From Methylocystis sp. Sn-Cys (GTDB taxonomy: Bacteria > Pseudomonadota > Alphaproteobacteria > Rhizobiales > Beijerinckiaceae): a stretch of 64,000 nt of DNA. The stretch is from the NCBI RefSeq assembly GCF_016745395.1, contig NZ_JAERVJ010000001.1, positions 310,001 to 374,000 of the forward strand, written 5' to 3'. Both the position numbers and the translations under genes were made by a program. Positions 44,444 through 53,357 of this stretch are shown here, piece by piece. Each line of letters starts with the position of its first letter. Positions within the stretch are counted from its first letter, which is position 1. The notes beneath the pieces were generated by a model. It was not told the origin of the DNA. It ran no database searches and was given only the letters and a program-made list of their open reading frames with translations.

Positions 44444-45562
44444 TCAAAAGAGGCTGAGCTGCTGAGGACCTCGGCGCGGCGGCTCGAAGAGGTCCGTGCG
44501 GAGTTTGAATGTCGAGCTCGAAAATCCGAGGCGCTTGGCGGCGAGCTCGAAGCGCCGGCCGAGCATCCAGGCGTAAGGCCCCTCGCCGGTAAAGCGTTTG
44601 CCGAAGGTCGGGTCGTATAACTTGCCGCCGCGCGTCGAACGCACAAGCGACAGGGCGCGGCGGGCCTTGTCCGGGAAATTGGCGACCAGCCATTCGCTGA
44701 AGAGATCGCGCACTTCCAGCGGTAGGCGCAGCATGATGTAGCCGGCCTCGCGCGCGCCGGCCGCGTGGGCGCGGGTGAGGATTGCTTCGATCTCGTCGTC
44801 GTTGATCGCGGGAATGATCGGCGCGGCCATCACGGCGACCGGCACGCCGGCGGCAGCGAGCTTCTCCATGGCGTCGAGCCGGCGCTCGGGCGTCGCGGCG
44901 CGCGGCTCCATGGTCCGGGCGAGTCGCGGATCGAGCGTCGTCACCGAAAAAGCGACCTTGGCGAGACCGTCTTGCGCCATCGGGGCGAGAAGATCGAGAT
45001 CGCGCAGGACGAGCGCGGATTTCGTCACGATCGCGACCGGATGTTTGGCGCGCGCCAGCACTTCCAAAATAGAGCGCATGATGCGGTGGCGCTTTTCCGA
45101 CGGTTGATACGGATCGGTGTTCGTGCCGATGGCGATGACTTTCGGCGCGTAGTTTTGCGCCGAGAGTTCACGCTCCAAAAGCTGCGCCGCGCCTTCTTTC
45201 ACGAAAATCTCGGTCTCGAAATCGAGCCCGGGCGAAAAGCCCATATAGGCGTGGGTCGGCCGCGCGAAACAATAAACGCAGCCATGCTCGCAGCCGCGAT
45301 AGGGGTTGATAGAACGATCGAATCCGATATCGGGGGAATCGTTCTTCGTGATGATCGAGCGCGGCTTTTCGACGTGAATGTTGGTCTTCAGCGCCTCAAG
45401 GGTCTCGAGCGAGCCCCAGCCGTCGTCCGCTTCCTCGCGGATTTCCTTTTCATAGCGGCCGCTGCGCTTCGACAGCGAACCGCGCCCGCGCCGCCGCTCG
45501 GGGTCGACCAGCGCGCCGATTTGCGCCTGCGCATCCGTCGAGATTTCAGCGAGCCGACCCAT
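44444..45562 (-). CDS. Radical SAM protein of the PA0069/Rv2578c type (SplB-like)
   Basis: A 372-residue iron-sulfur enzyme. The CX3CX2C cluster motif is RGCEHGCVYCFA with Cys91, Cys95 and Cys98. Further features are RPTHAYMGFSPGLDFETEIFV, IAIGTNTDPYQPSEKRHRIMRS and VTKSALVLRDLDLLAPM. The family is related to spore photoproduct lyase, but its reaction is unknown. The charged N-terminus (GRGSLSKRSGRYEKEIREEADDGW) is typical. About 130 bases upstream is a GTTC-N7-GTTC site like the alphaproteobacterial LexA box, which fits a DNA-damage role. Confidence 0.88.
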   Translation of the reverse strand: MGRLAEISTDAQAQIGALVDPERRRGRGSLSKRSGRYEKEIREEADDGWGSLETLEALKTNIHVEKPRSIITKNDSPDIGFDRSINPYRGCEHGCVYCFARPTHAYMGFSPGLDFETEIFVKEGAAQLLERELSAQNYAPKVIAIGTNTDPYQPSEKRHRIMRSILEVLARAKHPVAIVTKSALVLRDLDLLAPMAQDGLAKVAFSVTTLDPRLARTMEPRAATPERRLDAMEKLAAAGVPVAVMAAPIIPAINDDEIEAILTRAHAAGAREAGYIMLRLPLEVRDLFSEWLVANFPDKARRALSLVRSTRGGKLYDPTFGKRFTGEGPYAWMLGRRFELAAKRLGFSSSTFKLRTDLFEPPRRGPQQLSLF

Positions 45563-45681
45563 GATCCACTCCCGACAAAACGGCCCCTAAGGGGAGGCCG
45601 GCCGGAACCGGCCTCCCGTGATCGCGACTTTGGGGACTTCATGTCCCGACGCGGCTCGACCTGCCGAAGCGGAACATAGCG

Positions 45682-45704
45682 CGAATAAAGAACGAATAAA
45701 GAAC
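45682..45704 (-). promoter_or_regulatory. LexA/SOS-box-like direct repeat
   Basis: On the minus strand GTTC-TTTATTC-GTTC matches the alphaproteobacterial LexA consensus GTTC-N7-GTTC exactly (45690-45704). The unit GTTCTTTATTC occurs twice in tandem, the second copy running to 45683. It is about 130 bases upstream of the radical SAM gene start and in the right orientation to act on its promoter. Confidence 0.55.
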
Positions 45705-45831
45705 ATTCTCGGAGCATGCAAGAGGGTTTAAGATGACGTTAAGCGCTCGGGCGGAGAAAGCGCGTCCCGCTTGGGCGGCTCAATCGAGGCTTTCCTCCGG
45801 CGGCCCGGCAGGGATCAGAAGCAAACGAACG

Positions 45832-45917
45832 CCGTCATTGCGAGCGAAGCGAAGCAATCCAGGGCCGCGGTGGCTGCCCTGGATTGCTTCGTCGCTTCGC
45901 TCCTTGCAATGACGGCC
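45832..45917. repeat. Palindromic repeat, family B (copy 5)
   Basis: CCGTCATTGCGAGCGAAG at the left, CTCCTTGCAATGACGG at the right, with CAATCCAGGGC/GCCCTGGATTG inner pairing. It lies 16 bases from the hss terminator. Confidence 0.8.
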
Positions 45918-45932
45918 TTGAGACTTTCGACA

Positions 45933-45963
45933 TAAAAAAGAGGCGACGCTTGCGCGCCGCCTC
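45933..45963 (-). terminator. Intrinsic terminator of hss
   Basis: On the minus strand a 10-bp stem with one G-T pair (GAGGCGGCGC / GCGTCGCCTC) and a 4-base loop is followed by TTTTTT. It lies about 25 bases after the hss stop. Confidence 0.85.
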
Positions 45964-45987
45964 CATGCGTTTCGTTGCGAGGTCCGC

Positions 45988-47421
45988 TCAGCGAACGAGG
46001 ACGTTCTTGAACTGCCAGGGATCGCTCTCGTCGATGTCCTCGGGGAACAGGCCGGGGCGGCCCTCCAGCGGCGTCCAGTCGGTGTAATAGCCTTTCACCG
46101 GCCCGAGATAGGGCAGTTGCACTTCGAGGCAGCGCTTATAGTCGACTTCGTCCGCCTCGACGATGCCGGCTTCCGGGTTCTCCAGCGCCCACACCATGCC
46201 GGCGAGCACGGCGGAGGACACCTGCAGGCCGGTCGCGTTCTGATAGGGCGCGAGGTCGCGGGTCTCTTCGATCGAGAGCTGCGAGCCGTACCAATAGGCG
46301 TTCTTGGCGTGGCCGAAGATCAGCACGCCCAGCTCGTCGATGCCGTCGACGATCTCGTGCTCATCGAGAATCTTCCAGCTCGGCTGCATCTTGCCGGCGG
46401 CGCCGAAGATTTCATGCAGCGACAGCACCGCGTCATTGGCCGGATGATAGGCGTAGTGGCAGGTCGGCCGGTAGGCGACATTGCCCGCGCCGTCGCGCAC
46501 CGTCAGGTAATCGGCGATCGAAATCGCCTCATTATGCGTGACGAGGAAGCCGAATTGCGCGCCGGGCGTCGGGCACCAGCTACGCACGCGGGTGTTGGCG
46601 CCGGGCGAAAGCAGGTAGATCGCCGCGCCGCAGCCGGCAGCATGCGTGCGGCCGATGTCCGGCAGCGATTTCTCATGCGTGCCCCAGCCGAGCTCGGCCG
46701 GCTGCATGCCCTCAGACACGAAGCCCTCGACCGACCAGGTGTTGACGAAGACATTCTGCGGCTTGGGGTCACGCGCCCGCTGCGTGTCGCGTTCGGCGAT
46801 ATGGATGCCCTTGACGCCGAGCTTCTGCGCCAGCGCGCCCCATTCGGCGCGGGTCGTCGGCTCCTTATCAAAGACGCCCGTGTCCTTGGCGATGTCGACG
46901 AGCGCCTGCTTGACGAACCAGGACACCATGCCGGGATTGGCGCCGACGCAGGAGACGGCGGTGGAGCCGCCCGGGTTCTTGCGGCGCTCTTCCAGAACGG
47001 TCTCGCGCAGCGCGTAATTCGTGCGCGCGTCATTGCCCATGTTCTTGTCGAAATAGAAGCCCGGCCAGGGCTCGATGACGGTGTCGACGTAAAGCGCCTT
47101 CAGCTCGCGCGCGAGCTTGATCATGTCGAGCGAGGAGACGTCGACGGAGAGATTGACGATGAAGGCCTGTCCGCCGCCCTTGGTGAGAAGCGGCGTGAGC
47201 ACTTCGCGATAATTCTCAGGGGTGAGCTTTTCTTTGAGAAAAGCGATGCCGCGTTCATCGAGCAGCCGGCGGTGCGTATCGACCGGGTCGATGACCGTGA
47301 AGCGGCTCTTGTCGAAGTCGAAATGACGTTCGATCAGGGGCAAGATGCCGCGCCCGATGGAGCCGAAGCCGATCAGAACGATCGGGCCGGTGATTTTGCC
47401 ATAGACGGGCCATACGGACAT
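45988..47421 (-). CDS. hss: Homospermidine synthase
   Basis: NAD-dependent enzyme that makes sym-homospermidine from putrescine (or putrescine and spermidine), a polyamine characteristic of many Alphaproteobacteria. The 477-residue product has the N-terminal dinucleotide motif IVLIGFGSIGRGILPLIERH and the saccharopine dehydrogenase-like fold with VSCVGANPGMVSWFVKQAL, a LGWGTHEKSLP segment and a C-terminal part ending LFPEDIDESDPWQFKNVLVR. It is transcribed alone, ends in a good intrinsic terminator and is divergent from the CHAD gene. Confidence 0.95.
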   Translation of the reverse strand: MSVWPVYGKITGPIVLIGFGSIGRGILPLIERHFDFDKSRFTVIDPVDTHRRLLDERGIAFLKEKLTPENYREVLTPLLTKGGGQAFIVNLSVDVSSLDMIKLARELKALYVDTVIEPWPGFYFDKNMGNDARTNYALRETVLEERRKNPGGSTAVSCVGANPGMVSWFVKQALVDIAKDTGVFDKEPTTRAEWGALAQKLGVKGIHIAERDTQRARDPKPQNVFVNTWSVEGFVSEGMQPAELGWGTHEKSLPDIGRTHAAGCGAAIYLLSPGANTRVRSWCPTPGAQFGFLVTHNEAISIADYLTVRDGAGNVAYRPTCHYAYHPANDAVLSLHEIFGAAGKMQPSWKILDEHEIVDGIDELGVLIFGHAKNAYWYGSQLSIEETRDLAPYQNATGLQVSSAVLAGMVWALENPEAGIVEADEVDYKRCLEVQLPYLGPVKGYYTDWTPLEGRPGLFPEDIDESDPWQFKNVLVR

Positions 47422-47569
47422 TTACTCTTGCCTCCTTGTGCGAATGGTGCGCCGCGATAAAGCAGGCGCGGGCGTCTTAATCAAGTACGGCGCCGGTTTA
47501 TTGCATCGCCCGCGCTTGACCTGATGCGCGCGACACCCAAAATCTTGGGCAATTCCGAGTGGAGCAAGC

Positions 47570-48565
47570 ATGGAACGGCCCGCGCCCCATGGCGTCTCTC
47601 CCGAGGCGATCGCCCCGGCGGCCGACGTGCGCCCTGAGCCTGCCAAGGTCGCCAAGCCGGCGGGGCCGCAGAAGGCCCGGCCGGTGAAGCTGCTTGCGAC
47701 TGACACGGTCGAGGACGCCGCCGTCTGCGTCTTTTCCTCCGCGCTCGACCATTTCGAGGCCAATGCGCCGGTCTTTCTGGCTGATGAGCCGGCGGAAAGC
47801 GTGCATCAGATGCGCGTGGCGCTGCGGCGTTTGCGGGCGGCGATCGGGACGTTCCGCGACGCGCTGGCCGGCCCTGCCCTCGCCGCGGCGCGCGATCGGG
47901 CCAAAACGCTTGCCTCAACTCTCGGGCAGGCGCGCAATTGGGACGTTTTCCTCGACATGCTCGCGGAGGGCCCCGGCGAAACGCTCAAGGACGAAGCGAG
48001 CTACGAGGCGCTTCTCGCCGCGATCGAAACGCGCCGCGCCAAGGCCTATCGCGCCGCGCGCGCCGCGGTCGAGGGCCCGGAGGCGCGCGCTTTTCTTGCT
48101 GATTTTCGCGAGGCGATCGCCAAGCGCGATTGGACCGCGCAGCCCCGCGCGAGGGACGAGGGCTCCGCGAAGGACTTCGCACAAGCAGCCCTCACCAAGC
48201 TGCGCAAGCGCGTGATGAAGAAAGCCAAGGGTCTCGCCGATCTGGCGCCGGAGGAGCGGCATCAGGTGCGCATTGCTTTGAAAAAAGCGCGCTATGGCGC
48301 GGAGTTTTTCGAGAGCCTGTTTGCGCATGTCGAAGACGCCGAGGAATTCTCCGCCGCGCTCGCCAAGCTGCAGGACGGGCTTGGCGACTATAACGACATG
48401 GAGACGGCGAATACGCTGCTCGACGAGATCGACGCCGAGGGCGCCACGGTCCTGCGCGCCTCGGGCTTTGTGCGCGGCTGGTTCGCCCACGCGGCCCAGG
48501 CCGGCGCGGCGCATGCAAAGAAGAGCGAGAAGCGATTGAGGAAGCTGGAGCCGTTTTGGGAGTAG
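47570..48565 (+). CDS. CHAD-domain protein
   Basis: A 331-residue protein. An Ala/Pro-rich N-terminus of about 45 residues is followed by a CHAD domain: ESVHQMRVALRRLRAAIGTFRDAL near residues 80-103, then LGQARNWDVFLDML, HQVRIALKKARYGAEFFESL and LQDGLGDYNDMETA. Conserved His and Arg residues in the family bind polyphosphate. There is no CYTH (adenylate cyclase/thiamine triphosphatase) domain in the protein or nearby, although the two are often fused. A family D repeat starts 4 bases after the stop. Confidence 0.88.
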   Translation: MERPAPHGVSPEAIAPAADVRPEPAKVAKPAGPQKARPVKLLATDTVEDAAVCVFSSALDHFEANAPVFLADEPAESVHQMRVALRRLRAAIGTFRDALAGPALAAARDRAKTLASTLGQARNWDVFLDMLAEGPGETLKDEASYEALLAAIETRRAKAYRAARAAVEGPEARAFLADFREAIAKRDWTAQPRARDEGSAKDFAQAALTKLRKRVMKKAKGLADLAPEERHQVRIALKKARYGAEFFESLFAHVEDAEEFSAALAKLQDGLGDYNDMETANTLLDEIDAEGATVLRASGFVRGWFAHAAQAGAAHAKKSEKRLRKLEPFWE

Positions 48566-48568
48566 CGC

Positions 48569-48687
48569 TTGCCCCCTCCCTGTCCCTCCCCCGCTTCGCG
48601 GGAGAGGGGACGCTCACGATTAGCGTCGTTTATGAAGGCCACGCTCTGCTCCCTCTCCCGCGAAGCGGGGGAGGGTTGGGGTGGGGG
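48569..48687. repeat. Palindromic repeat, family D (copy 2)
   Basis: About 120 bases in inverted orientation to 7491-7623: CCCCCTCCCTGTCCCTCCCC at the left and GGGGGAGGGTTGGGGTGGGGG at the right, each part of a hairpin with CTTCGCGGGAGAGG or CTCTCCCGCGAAG. It fills the gap between the convergent CHAD and aas genes; its edge is one base from the aas stop codon. Confidence 0.8.
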
Positions 48688-48688
48688 C

Positions 48689-51600
48689 TCACCCCACAAC
48701 CGCGACATTCCCATCGATCCGCCCGAGCACTCCATTGGGCAGGCGCGGTCCACCGCCGAGGTAGCGGTTGCGGTCGCGCACCATTTTGGTCACCGCCGCG
48801 AAATCGAGCTTGCCGGAGCCCAGCAGCGGCACATGCTCGACGAGCATGACTTCCGCCGGGATGGACAAATCCGACGCCCCCTTCGATTTGGCGTAGGCCG
48901 CGAAATCGGCGCGGGTCGCGTCCTTTTGCTGGGTGACGAGCACGATGCGCTCGCCCTTGCGCGGGTCGATCTCGGTCGCCGCCGCGGAGAGGGCCTTGGG
49001 CCAGAGCTCGGCGGCGAGCTGCTCGATTGCGGCGAGCGACACCATTTCGCCGCCGATCTTGGCGAAGCGCTTGGCGCGGCCCTTGATCGTCACGAAACCC
49101 TGCGCGTCGATCGTGACGATGTCGCCGGTGTCGTGCCAGCCGCCCTCCGGCGCCTGCAGCACGCCCGGCTTGTCGGCCATGAGATAGCCCATCATCACAT
49201 TGGGGCCGCGCACGAGCAGGCGGCCGCCTTCCTCGACGCCGGGCACGGGTTCGAGCTTGACGTCGACGCCAGGCATGATGCGGCCCACGGTGCCGAATTT
49301 ATTGAACATCGGCGTGTTGAGCGCCAGCACCGGCGCCGTCTCTGTGACGCCATAGCCCTCTAGAATGCGGATGCCGAAGTTCTCGCACCAGATGTCGCGG
49401 GTCGATTGCTTCACCGGCTCCGCGCCGGCGACGACATAGCGGATCGAGCGGAAGTCGTACGCGTGGGCGCTGCGCGCATAGCCGGCAAGGAAGGTGTCCG
49501 TGCCGAAGAAGATCGTGGCGTTAGTTCCGTAAATCAGCTCCGGCACAATGCGGTAATGCAGCGGCGAGGGGTAGAAATAGACCGGCACGCCGGAGATGAG
49601 CGGCAGCATGAAGCCGATCGTCAGCCCGAAGCAGTGGAACACCGGCAGCACGTTGAACACCTTGTCCTGGCGGCCGAAGTCGATGCGCGCCGCCGCCTGG
49701 GCGGCGTTGGCGAGCATATTGGCGTGCGACAGCGCGACGCCCTTGGGCGCGCCCTCCGAGCCGGAGGTGAAGAGCACAGCGGCCATATCGCCGGCCTTGC
49801 GCGCGACGACCGGCTTTTTGAAGCGCAGCAGGGCGTTCAGTTTGTCGAATGACGAGACGCCGGCGCGCATGTCTTCGAGATAGACGAGCGCGACTTTCTC
49901 TTCCAATGCGGCGGCGAGCTTGTCGAGCCTGGCCTTCTCGATGAAGGCGCGCGAGGTGAGGATGGTCTTGACGCCCGCCGCTTCGCAGCCGGAGAGAATA
50001 TTTGCGGCGCCGGCGGTGAAGTTGATCATGGCGGGAACGCGCCCGGCAGACGTCACCGCAAGGAAAGTCACGCCCGCCGCATTGGCGTTCGGCAGCATGA
50101 TCCCGACGCAATCGCCCGCCGTATCGATCTTCGCGATTTTTTCGCCCAGCACGCGGGCGCCGATGAGGATCCTTTTGTAGGTGAGCGCGCCCGTCAGCGG
50201 GTCTTCCAGCGCGACGCGCGAGAAACCATGCTTGTCGCCCGCCCGCACGACGGCCTCGAAAATCGTCTCGTCCTGCTTGGTCGTGCGGAAGATCATGTCC
50301 GACATGATCTGATAGAGCGCCGCGCCCGCCGCCATGCGCCGCGCCTTGCCCTTCAGCTCATCGTCGACGGTGAGGCGCACCGGCTCCTGCATGGTGAGGG
50401 TGAATTTCGGGAAGAAGCGGCGGCGCGCCTGGTCGCGCGTCAGCCGCGAAAAGATGGTCGCCTCCGGCCCGTCGATCTTCACCGGCACGATCATGGCCCC
50501 GGATTTCTCCGCGATCAGTCCGGCGCCGTCATAGACTTTCATCAGGCTGCCGGTGACGGTGAGGCGTCCTTCCGGAAAGATCACTAGAGACTCGCCCGCC
50601 TTCACCGCATTGATGAGCGTGCGCGTGCCGAGCGGCTTCGTGGGATCGAGCGGAATGGCGCGGGTGAACTTGAGAAAGGGCTTCACCCACCAGCGCTGCG
50701 AGATGCCATGGTCGATGGCGAAGACCGGGTCTTTCGGCAGCACAGAGAGGATCGCGGCCGCGTCGAGGAAGCTGACATGATTGAGGGCGATGATCGGGTT
50801 GGCGCCCGCTCTCTCCAGATTGTCGAGCCCCTTCACTTCGAGCCGGTAGAAGGACCGAAAAATAATCGACAATAAGTCGAGGATCGGGTTCTTCACCACG
50901 GCGTAGCGAATCCAGATTGCCGACAGCAGCGCGACCGCGCCCATGCCGAGGAAAAGCTGCGCCAGGGTCACGCCCTGCGCCTGCAGAAAAGCGACGCCGG
51001 CGCCGCCCGCGGCCATATAAGCGGCGTTATGGACATTGACCGCCGCGACGGTGCGGGCGCGCTGATCGGCCGGGCTCTGCGCCTGAATAGCGGCGAAGGA
51101 CGGCACAATCATCAGGCCGCCCGCGAGGGCGAGCAGCGCGAGGTCGAGCGACGCATGCAGCGCGCCGGGCTGGTTGAAGTAATCGGCGATGCCGAGGGTG
51201 GGGCTTTCCGTCACGAGGCGGGAAATCTCGGCGACCCCAAGATCGAAGGACGCGATGGCGACGAGGGCGGCGCCGATTGCGGCGGGCAGCAGGACGATGC
51301 GGCCTTTGAGTAGAAAGGCGGCAAGCCCCGAGCCCGCGCCGATGGCGACGGCGAAAATCGTCAGATGCAGCGTGACGACGCTTTCGGCGCCATGCAGCGA
51401 ATGCGTGACGAGCGGCGGCATCAGCGACATGGCGATGGAGCCATAGAGCCAGAAGAGGCTCGTGACGGTCGTGAGGCGGCGCAGCGACGGCGCGGCGCGC
51501 AGCGCCTTCATCAGCTTGAAGGTCGAGCGGAAGATATTGGCGTCGATCTTCAGATCGGCCGCCGCGCTTTGCGTCGAGGGGATGAACCAGGCCGCGGCGT

Positions 51601-52159
51601 AGCTCGCGAGCGCCACCGCGATGACGCCGCCGACAAAGGCGAGCGCGCCATAGGCTTCGTCATGCGCCTGCATCGCGAGGCCGCCGGCGATGGTGCCGGC
51701 GAGAATAGCGAGGAAGGTCGCGCTCTCGACGAGGGCGTTGCCGGCCGGCAGCTCTTCGCGGGTCAGATGATCCGGCAGAATGCCGTATTTGACCGGGCCG
51801 AACAGCGCGCCGGTGACGCCGAAGAGCGCGAGCGCCACGAAGAGCGTCGTCACGTCCGAGAAATAGAAACCCGCCGCGGAGAGGCCGGCGACGCCGATCT
51901 CGGCGAGGCTCAGGCGGCGCGCGATGGTCGCCTTGTCGAATTTATCCGCCATCTCGCCCGCGATCCCCGAAAGCAGGAAGAAGGGCGCGATGAAAATGGC
52001 GCCGGCGAGCGTGACGAGAGACGCGCCCTTTTCGCCGCCGATCTGCGCGAGGATCATCAGAACCAGCGCATTCTTGAGGAAGTTATCGTTGAAGGCGGCG
52101 AAGAACTGGCGCCAGAAGAGCGGCGCGAAGCGGCGGGTGGCCAGAAGCGATTGCGACAT
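48689..52159 (-). CDS. aas: Three-domain LplT-PlsC-Aas lysophospholipid remodelling protein
   Basis: A 1156-residue fusion. Residues 1 to about 410 form an MFS/LplT-like lysophospholipid transporter (FNDNFLKNALVLMILAQIGG). The middle, about 430-620, is a PlsC-type acyltransferase with NHVSFLD (HX4D) and FPEGRLT. The C-terminal part is an AMP-binding acyl-ACP/acyl-CoA synthetase (VLFTSGSEGAPKGVALSHANM, GYGVTETAPVL, WHDTGD, GRAKRFAKIGGEMVS). In E. coli LplT and Aas are separate; here one protein can import and re-acylate lysophospholipids at the inner membrane. I chose ATG 52159 (MSQSLLATRR), the usual start. Confidence 0.92.
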   Translation of the reverse strand: MSQSLLATRRFAPLFWRQFFAAFNDNFLKNALVLMILAQIGGEKGASLVTLAGAIFIAPFFLLSGIAGEMADKFDKATIARRLSLAEIGVAGLSAAGFYFSDVTTLFVALALFGVTGALFGPVKYGILPDHLTREELPAGNALVESATFLAILAGTIAGGLAMQAHDEAYGALAFVGGVIAVALASYAAAWFIPSTQSAAADLKIDANIFRSTFKLMKALRAAPSLRRLTTVTSLFWLYGSIAMSLMPPLVTHSLHGAESVVTLHLTIFAVAIGAGSGLAAFLLKGRIVLLPAAIGAALVAIASFDLGVAEISRLVTESPTLGIADYFNQPGALHASLDLALLALAGGLMIVPSFAAIQAQSPADQRARTVAAVNVHNAAYMAAGGAGVAFLQAQGVTLAQLFLGMGAVALLSAIWIRYAVVKNPILDLLSIIFRSFYRLEVKGLDNLERAGANPIIALNHVSFLDAAAILSVLPKDPVFAIDHGISQRWWVKPFLKFTRAIPLDPTKPLGTRTLINAVKAGESLVIFPEGRLTVTGSLMKVYDGAGLIAEKSGAMIVPVKIDGPEATIFSRLTRDQARRRFFPKFTLTMQEPVRLTVDDELKGKARRMAAGAALYQIMSDMIFRTTKQDETIFEAVVRAGDKHGFSRVALEDPLTGALTYKRILIGARVLGEKIAKIDTAGDCVGIMLPNANAAGVTFLAVTSAGRVPAMINFTAGAANILSGCEAAGVKTILTSRAFIEKARLDKLAAALEEKVALVYLEDMRAGVSSFDKLNALLRFKKPVVARKAGDMAAVLFTSGSEGAPKGVALSHANMLANAAQAAARIDFGRQDKVFNVLPVFHCFGLTIGFMLPLISGVPVYFYPSPLHYRIVPELIYGTNATIFFGTDTFLAGYARSAHAYDFRSIRYVVAGAEPVKQSTRDIWCENFGIRILEGYGVTETAPVLALNTPMFNKFGTVGRIMPGVDVKLEPVPGVEEGGRLLVRGPNVMMGYLMADKPGVLQAPEGGWHDTGDIVTIDAQGFVTIKGRAKRFAKIGGEMVSLAAIEQLAAELWPKALSAAATEIDPRKGERIVLVTQQKDATRADFAAYAKSKGASDLSIPAEVMLVEHVPLLGSGKLDFAAVTKMVRDRNRYLGGGPRLPNGVLGRIDGNVAVVG

Positions 52160-52244
52160 GGCGGTCAATCCAAAGGGCTGGGCCGGCGAAAATTGAACAG
52201 AGCCTGTTAAGGATCGGTCAAGACCGCCGGCCGGTTGCAAAAAT

Positions 52245-52526
52245 CTACGCGGAGACGCCTTTGGAGACGTCCATCAGAAGGCGCTCGGTCTTGGCGTCCT
52301 CTATGCGGTTGAGCAGCTTTTCCGCCTCGACATTGTCGCGGATCGTCTTGGTGAGGATGATGCAGGATTGCACGAGCATCACCACGCCCATGATGAGAAA
52401 GCCTTTCATCCAATGGTCGATCGGCATGACGAAGACGCCGCCGCCCACCATCAGCGCGGCAATGCCGAAGGAAACATAGGAGAAGCCGACGAATGCGGCG
52501 GAATGTTTGATTGGTTGAGCGGACAT
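52245..52526 (-). CDS. YiaA/YiaB-family small membrane protein
   Basis: A 93-residue protein with two YiaAB membrane segments (AAFVGFSYVSFGIAALMVGGGVF and HWMKGFLIMGVVMLVQSCIIL), followed by a charged helix (TKTIRDNVEAEKLLNRIEDAKTE). I chose ATG 52526 because AAGGA lies 7 bases upstream; ATG 52532 would add two codons but leaves no spacer. It is 67 bases downstream of pspA on the same strand, and YiaA-type genes often accompany pspA. Function unknown; envelope stress is likely. Confidence 0.85.
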   Translation of the reverse strand: MSAQPIKHSAAFVGFSYVSFGIAALMVGGGVFVMPIDHWMKGFLIMGVVMLVQSCIILTKTIRDNVEAEKLLNRIEDAKTERLLMDVSKGVSA

Positions 52527-52593
52527 TTTCATTTCCTTCTATCGGGACTGTAGTTGGGGCCTTGCTTTCAGGCGACGAGGCCGGCGGGCTGGC

Positions 52594-53286
52594 TCACGCC
52601 GCGCCGGCCTTTTCTTTCAGCCTTGCGAGAACATCCGCCGCGCGCGGCTTCACCGGCGGGCCGAAGCCGGCGTCGGCGAGGACCGCGTTGAGGTCCTGGG
52701 CTTTGTCGCGAGCGTCCAAATCATCGAGAGCGGCTTCAGCGGCGCAGGCTTCCGCCTGCCGTTCCCGCAGCCGCGCCAATGTGGCTTCCGCCTCCGAAAG
52801 GGTCGATTGACCGCAAGGCGCCTCTTCGAGCCTCCCGCGACGGGCGATCCGAACGGCCTCGGCCGCGCGGGCGATCCGCCTGCCGCGCTCCAATTCGGCG
52901 AGGCGGGCGGATTGGTCGCGCAGATGACGTTCGAGGCTCTTGATCTCGACTGAGAACAGCGCGCGCGCTTTCTCGGCCGCCGTGGCGTCGCTTTCGAGGT
53001 CTGCGATATTTTCAGCGGCTTTCCCGGCAAGGTCGTCGCGCCCGGCTTTCAAGGCCGCGACGGCGCGGGTTTCGATCTCGGCGATCTGCGCTCGCGTGGC
53101 GTCGAGCTTTCGCTCCTCCGCCTTGTCCTGCGCGCTCGCCAGGGCGAGCGTCTTTTTGGCGCGTTCCACCGCCAGGGCGGCGTCGCGCATTTGTTGATCG
53201 AGGATGGCGAGCGCATGGCGGTCTGCGAGCCGTTCCTCGGCTTCGTACGCCTTTCCCCGGAACAATGTGACGACAGTCTTTAGCAT
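52594..53286 (-). CDS. pspA: PspA/IM30-family envelope stress protein
   Basis: A 230-residue, almost wholly helical coiled-coil protein of the PspA/Vipp1 (ESCRT-III-like) family: MLKTVVTLFRGKAYEAEERLAD, LAILDQQMRDAALAVERAKKTLA, AGRDDLAGKAAENIADLES. Such proteins coat damaged inner membrane. Relatives of this short-tailed type end in an Ala-rich segment, as here. ATG 53286 is preferred. It is first in a pspA-yiaA unit, divergent from a TetR regulator, with two operator-like dyads just upstream; pspF is absent. Confidence 0.85.
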   Translation of the reverse strand: MLKTVVTLFRGKAYEAEERLADRHALAILDQQMRDAALAVERAKKTLALASAQDKAEERKLDATRAQIAEIETRAVAALKAGRDDLAGKAAENIADLESDATAAEKARALFSVEIKSLERHLRDQSARLAELERGRRIARAAEAVRIARRGRLEEAPCGQSTLSEAEATLARLRERQAEACAAEAALDDLDARDKAQDLNAVLADAGFGPPVKPRAADVLARLKEKAGAA

Positions 53287-53309
53287 TCGGGTTCTCCCCT
53301 GAGCGTTAC

Positions 53310-53357
53310 TGAACAATGTTCACAAGCCCTACTTAGCATCGCTGTGAACGAAGTTCA
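53310..53357. promoter_or_regulatory. Two 13-bp operator-like dyads upstream of pspA
   Basis: TGAACAATGTTCA (53310-53322) and TGAACGAAGTTCA (53345-53357) share TGAAC-N3-GTTCA and are 35 bp apart centre to centre, so they lie on nearly the same DNA face at about 3.3 turns. The first is 24 bases from the pspA start. A half-site, TTGAACG, follows at about 53367. The natural reader is the divergent TetR-family regulator. Confidence 0.7.

Larger units (their letters stand above)
45563..45987. other. Gene-free interval upstream of the radical SAM gene
   Basis: 425 bases between the radical SAM gene start and the hss stop, both on the minus strand. It contains the SOS-box-like site (45682-45704), a GGCCGGCC-type hairpin at about 45598-45616 close to the radical SAM start, a family B repeat and the hss terminator. 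No convincing ORF. Confidence 0.65.

Noticed and set aside
44332-44646. An N-terminal extension of RNase HII of about 105 residues
   Set aside because: It overlaps the radical SAM gene, is Arg/Ser-rich and has no counterpart in the family; MSAGPDFRIEG at 44331 is a normal start.
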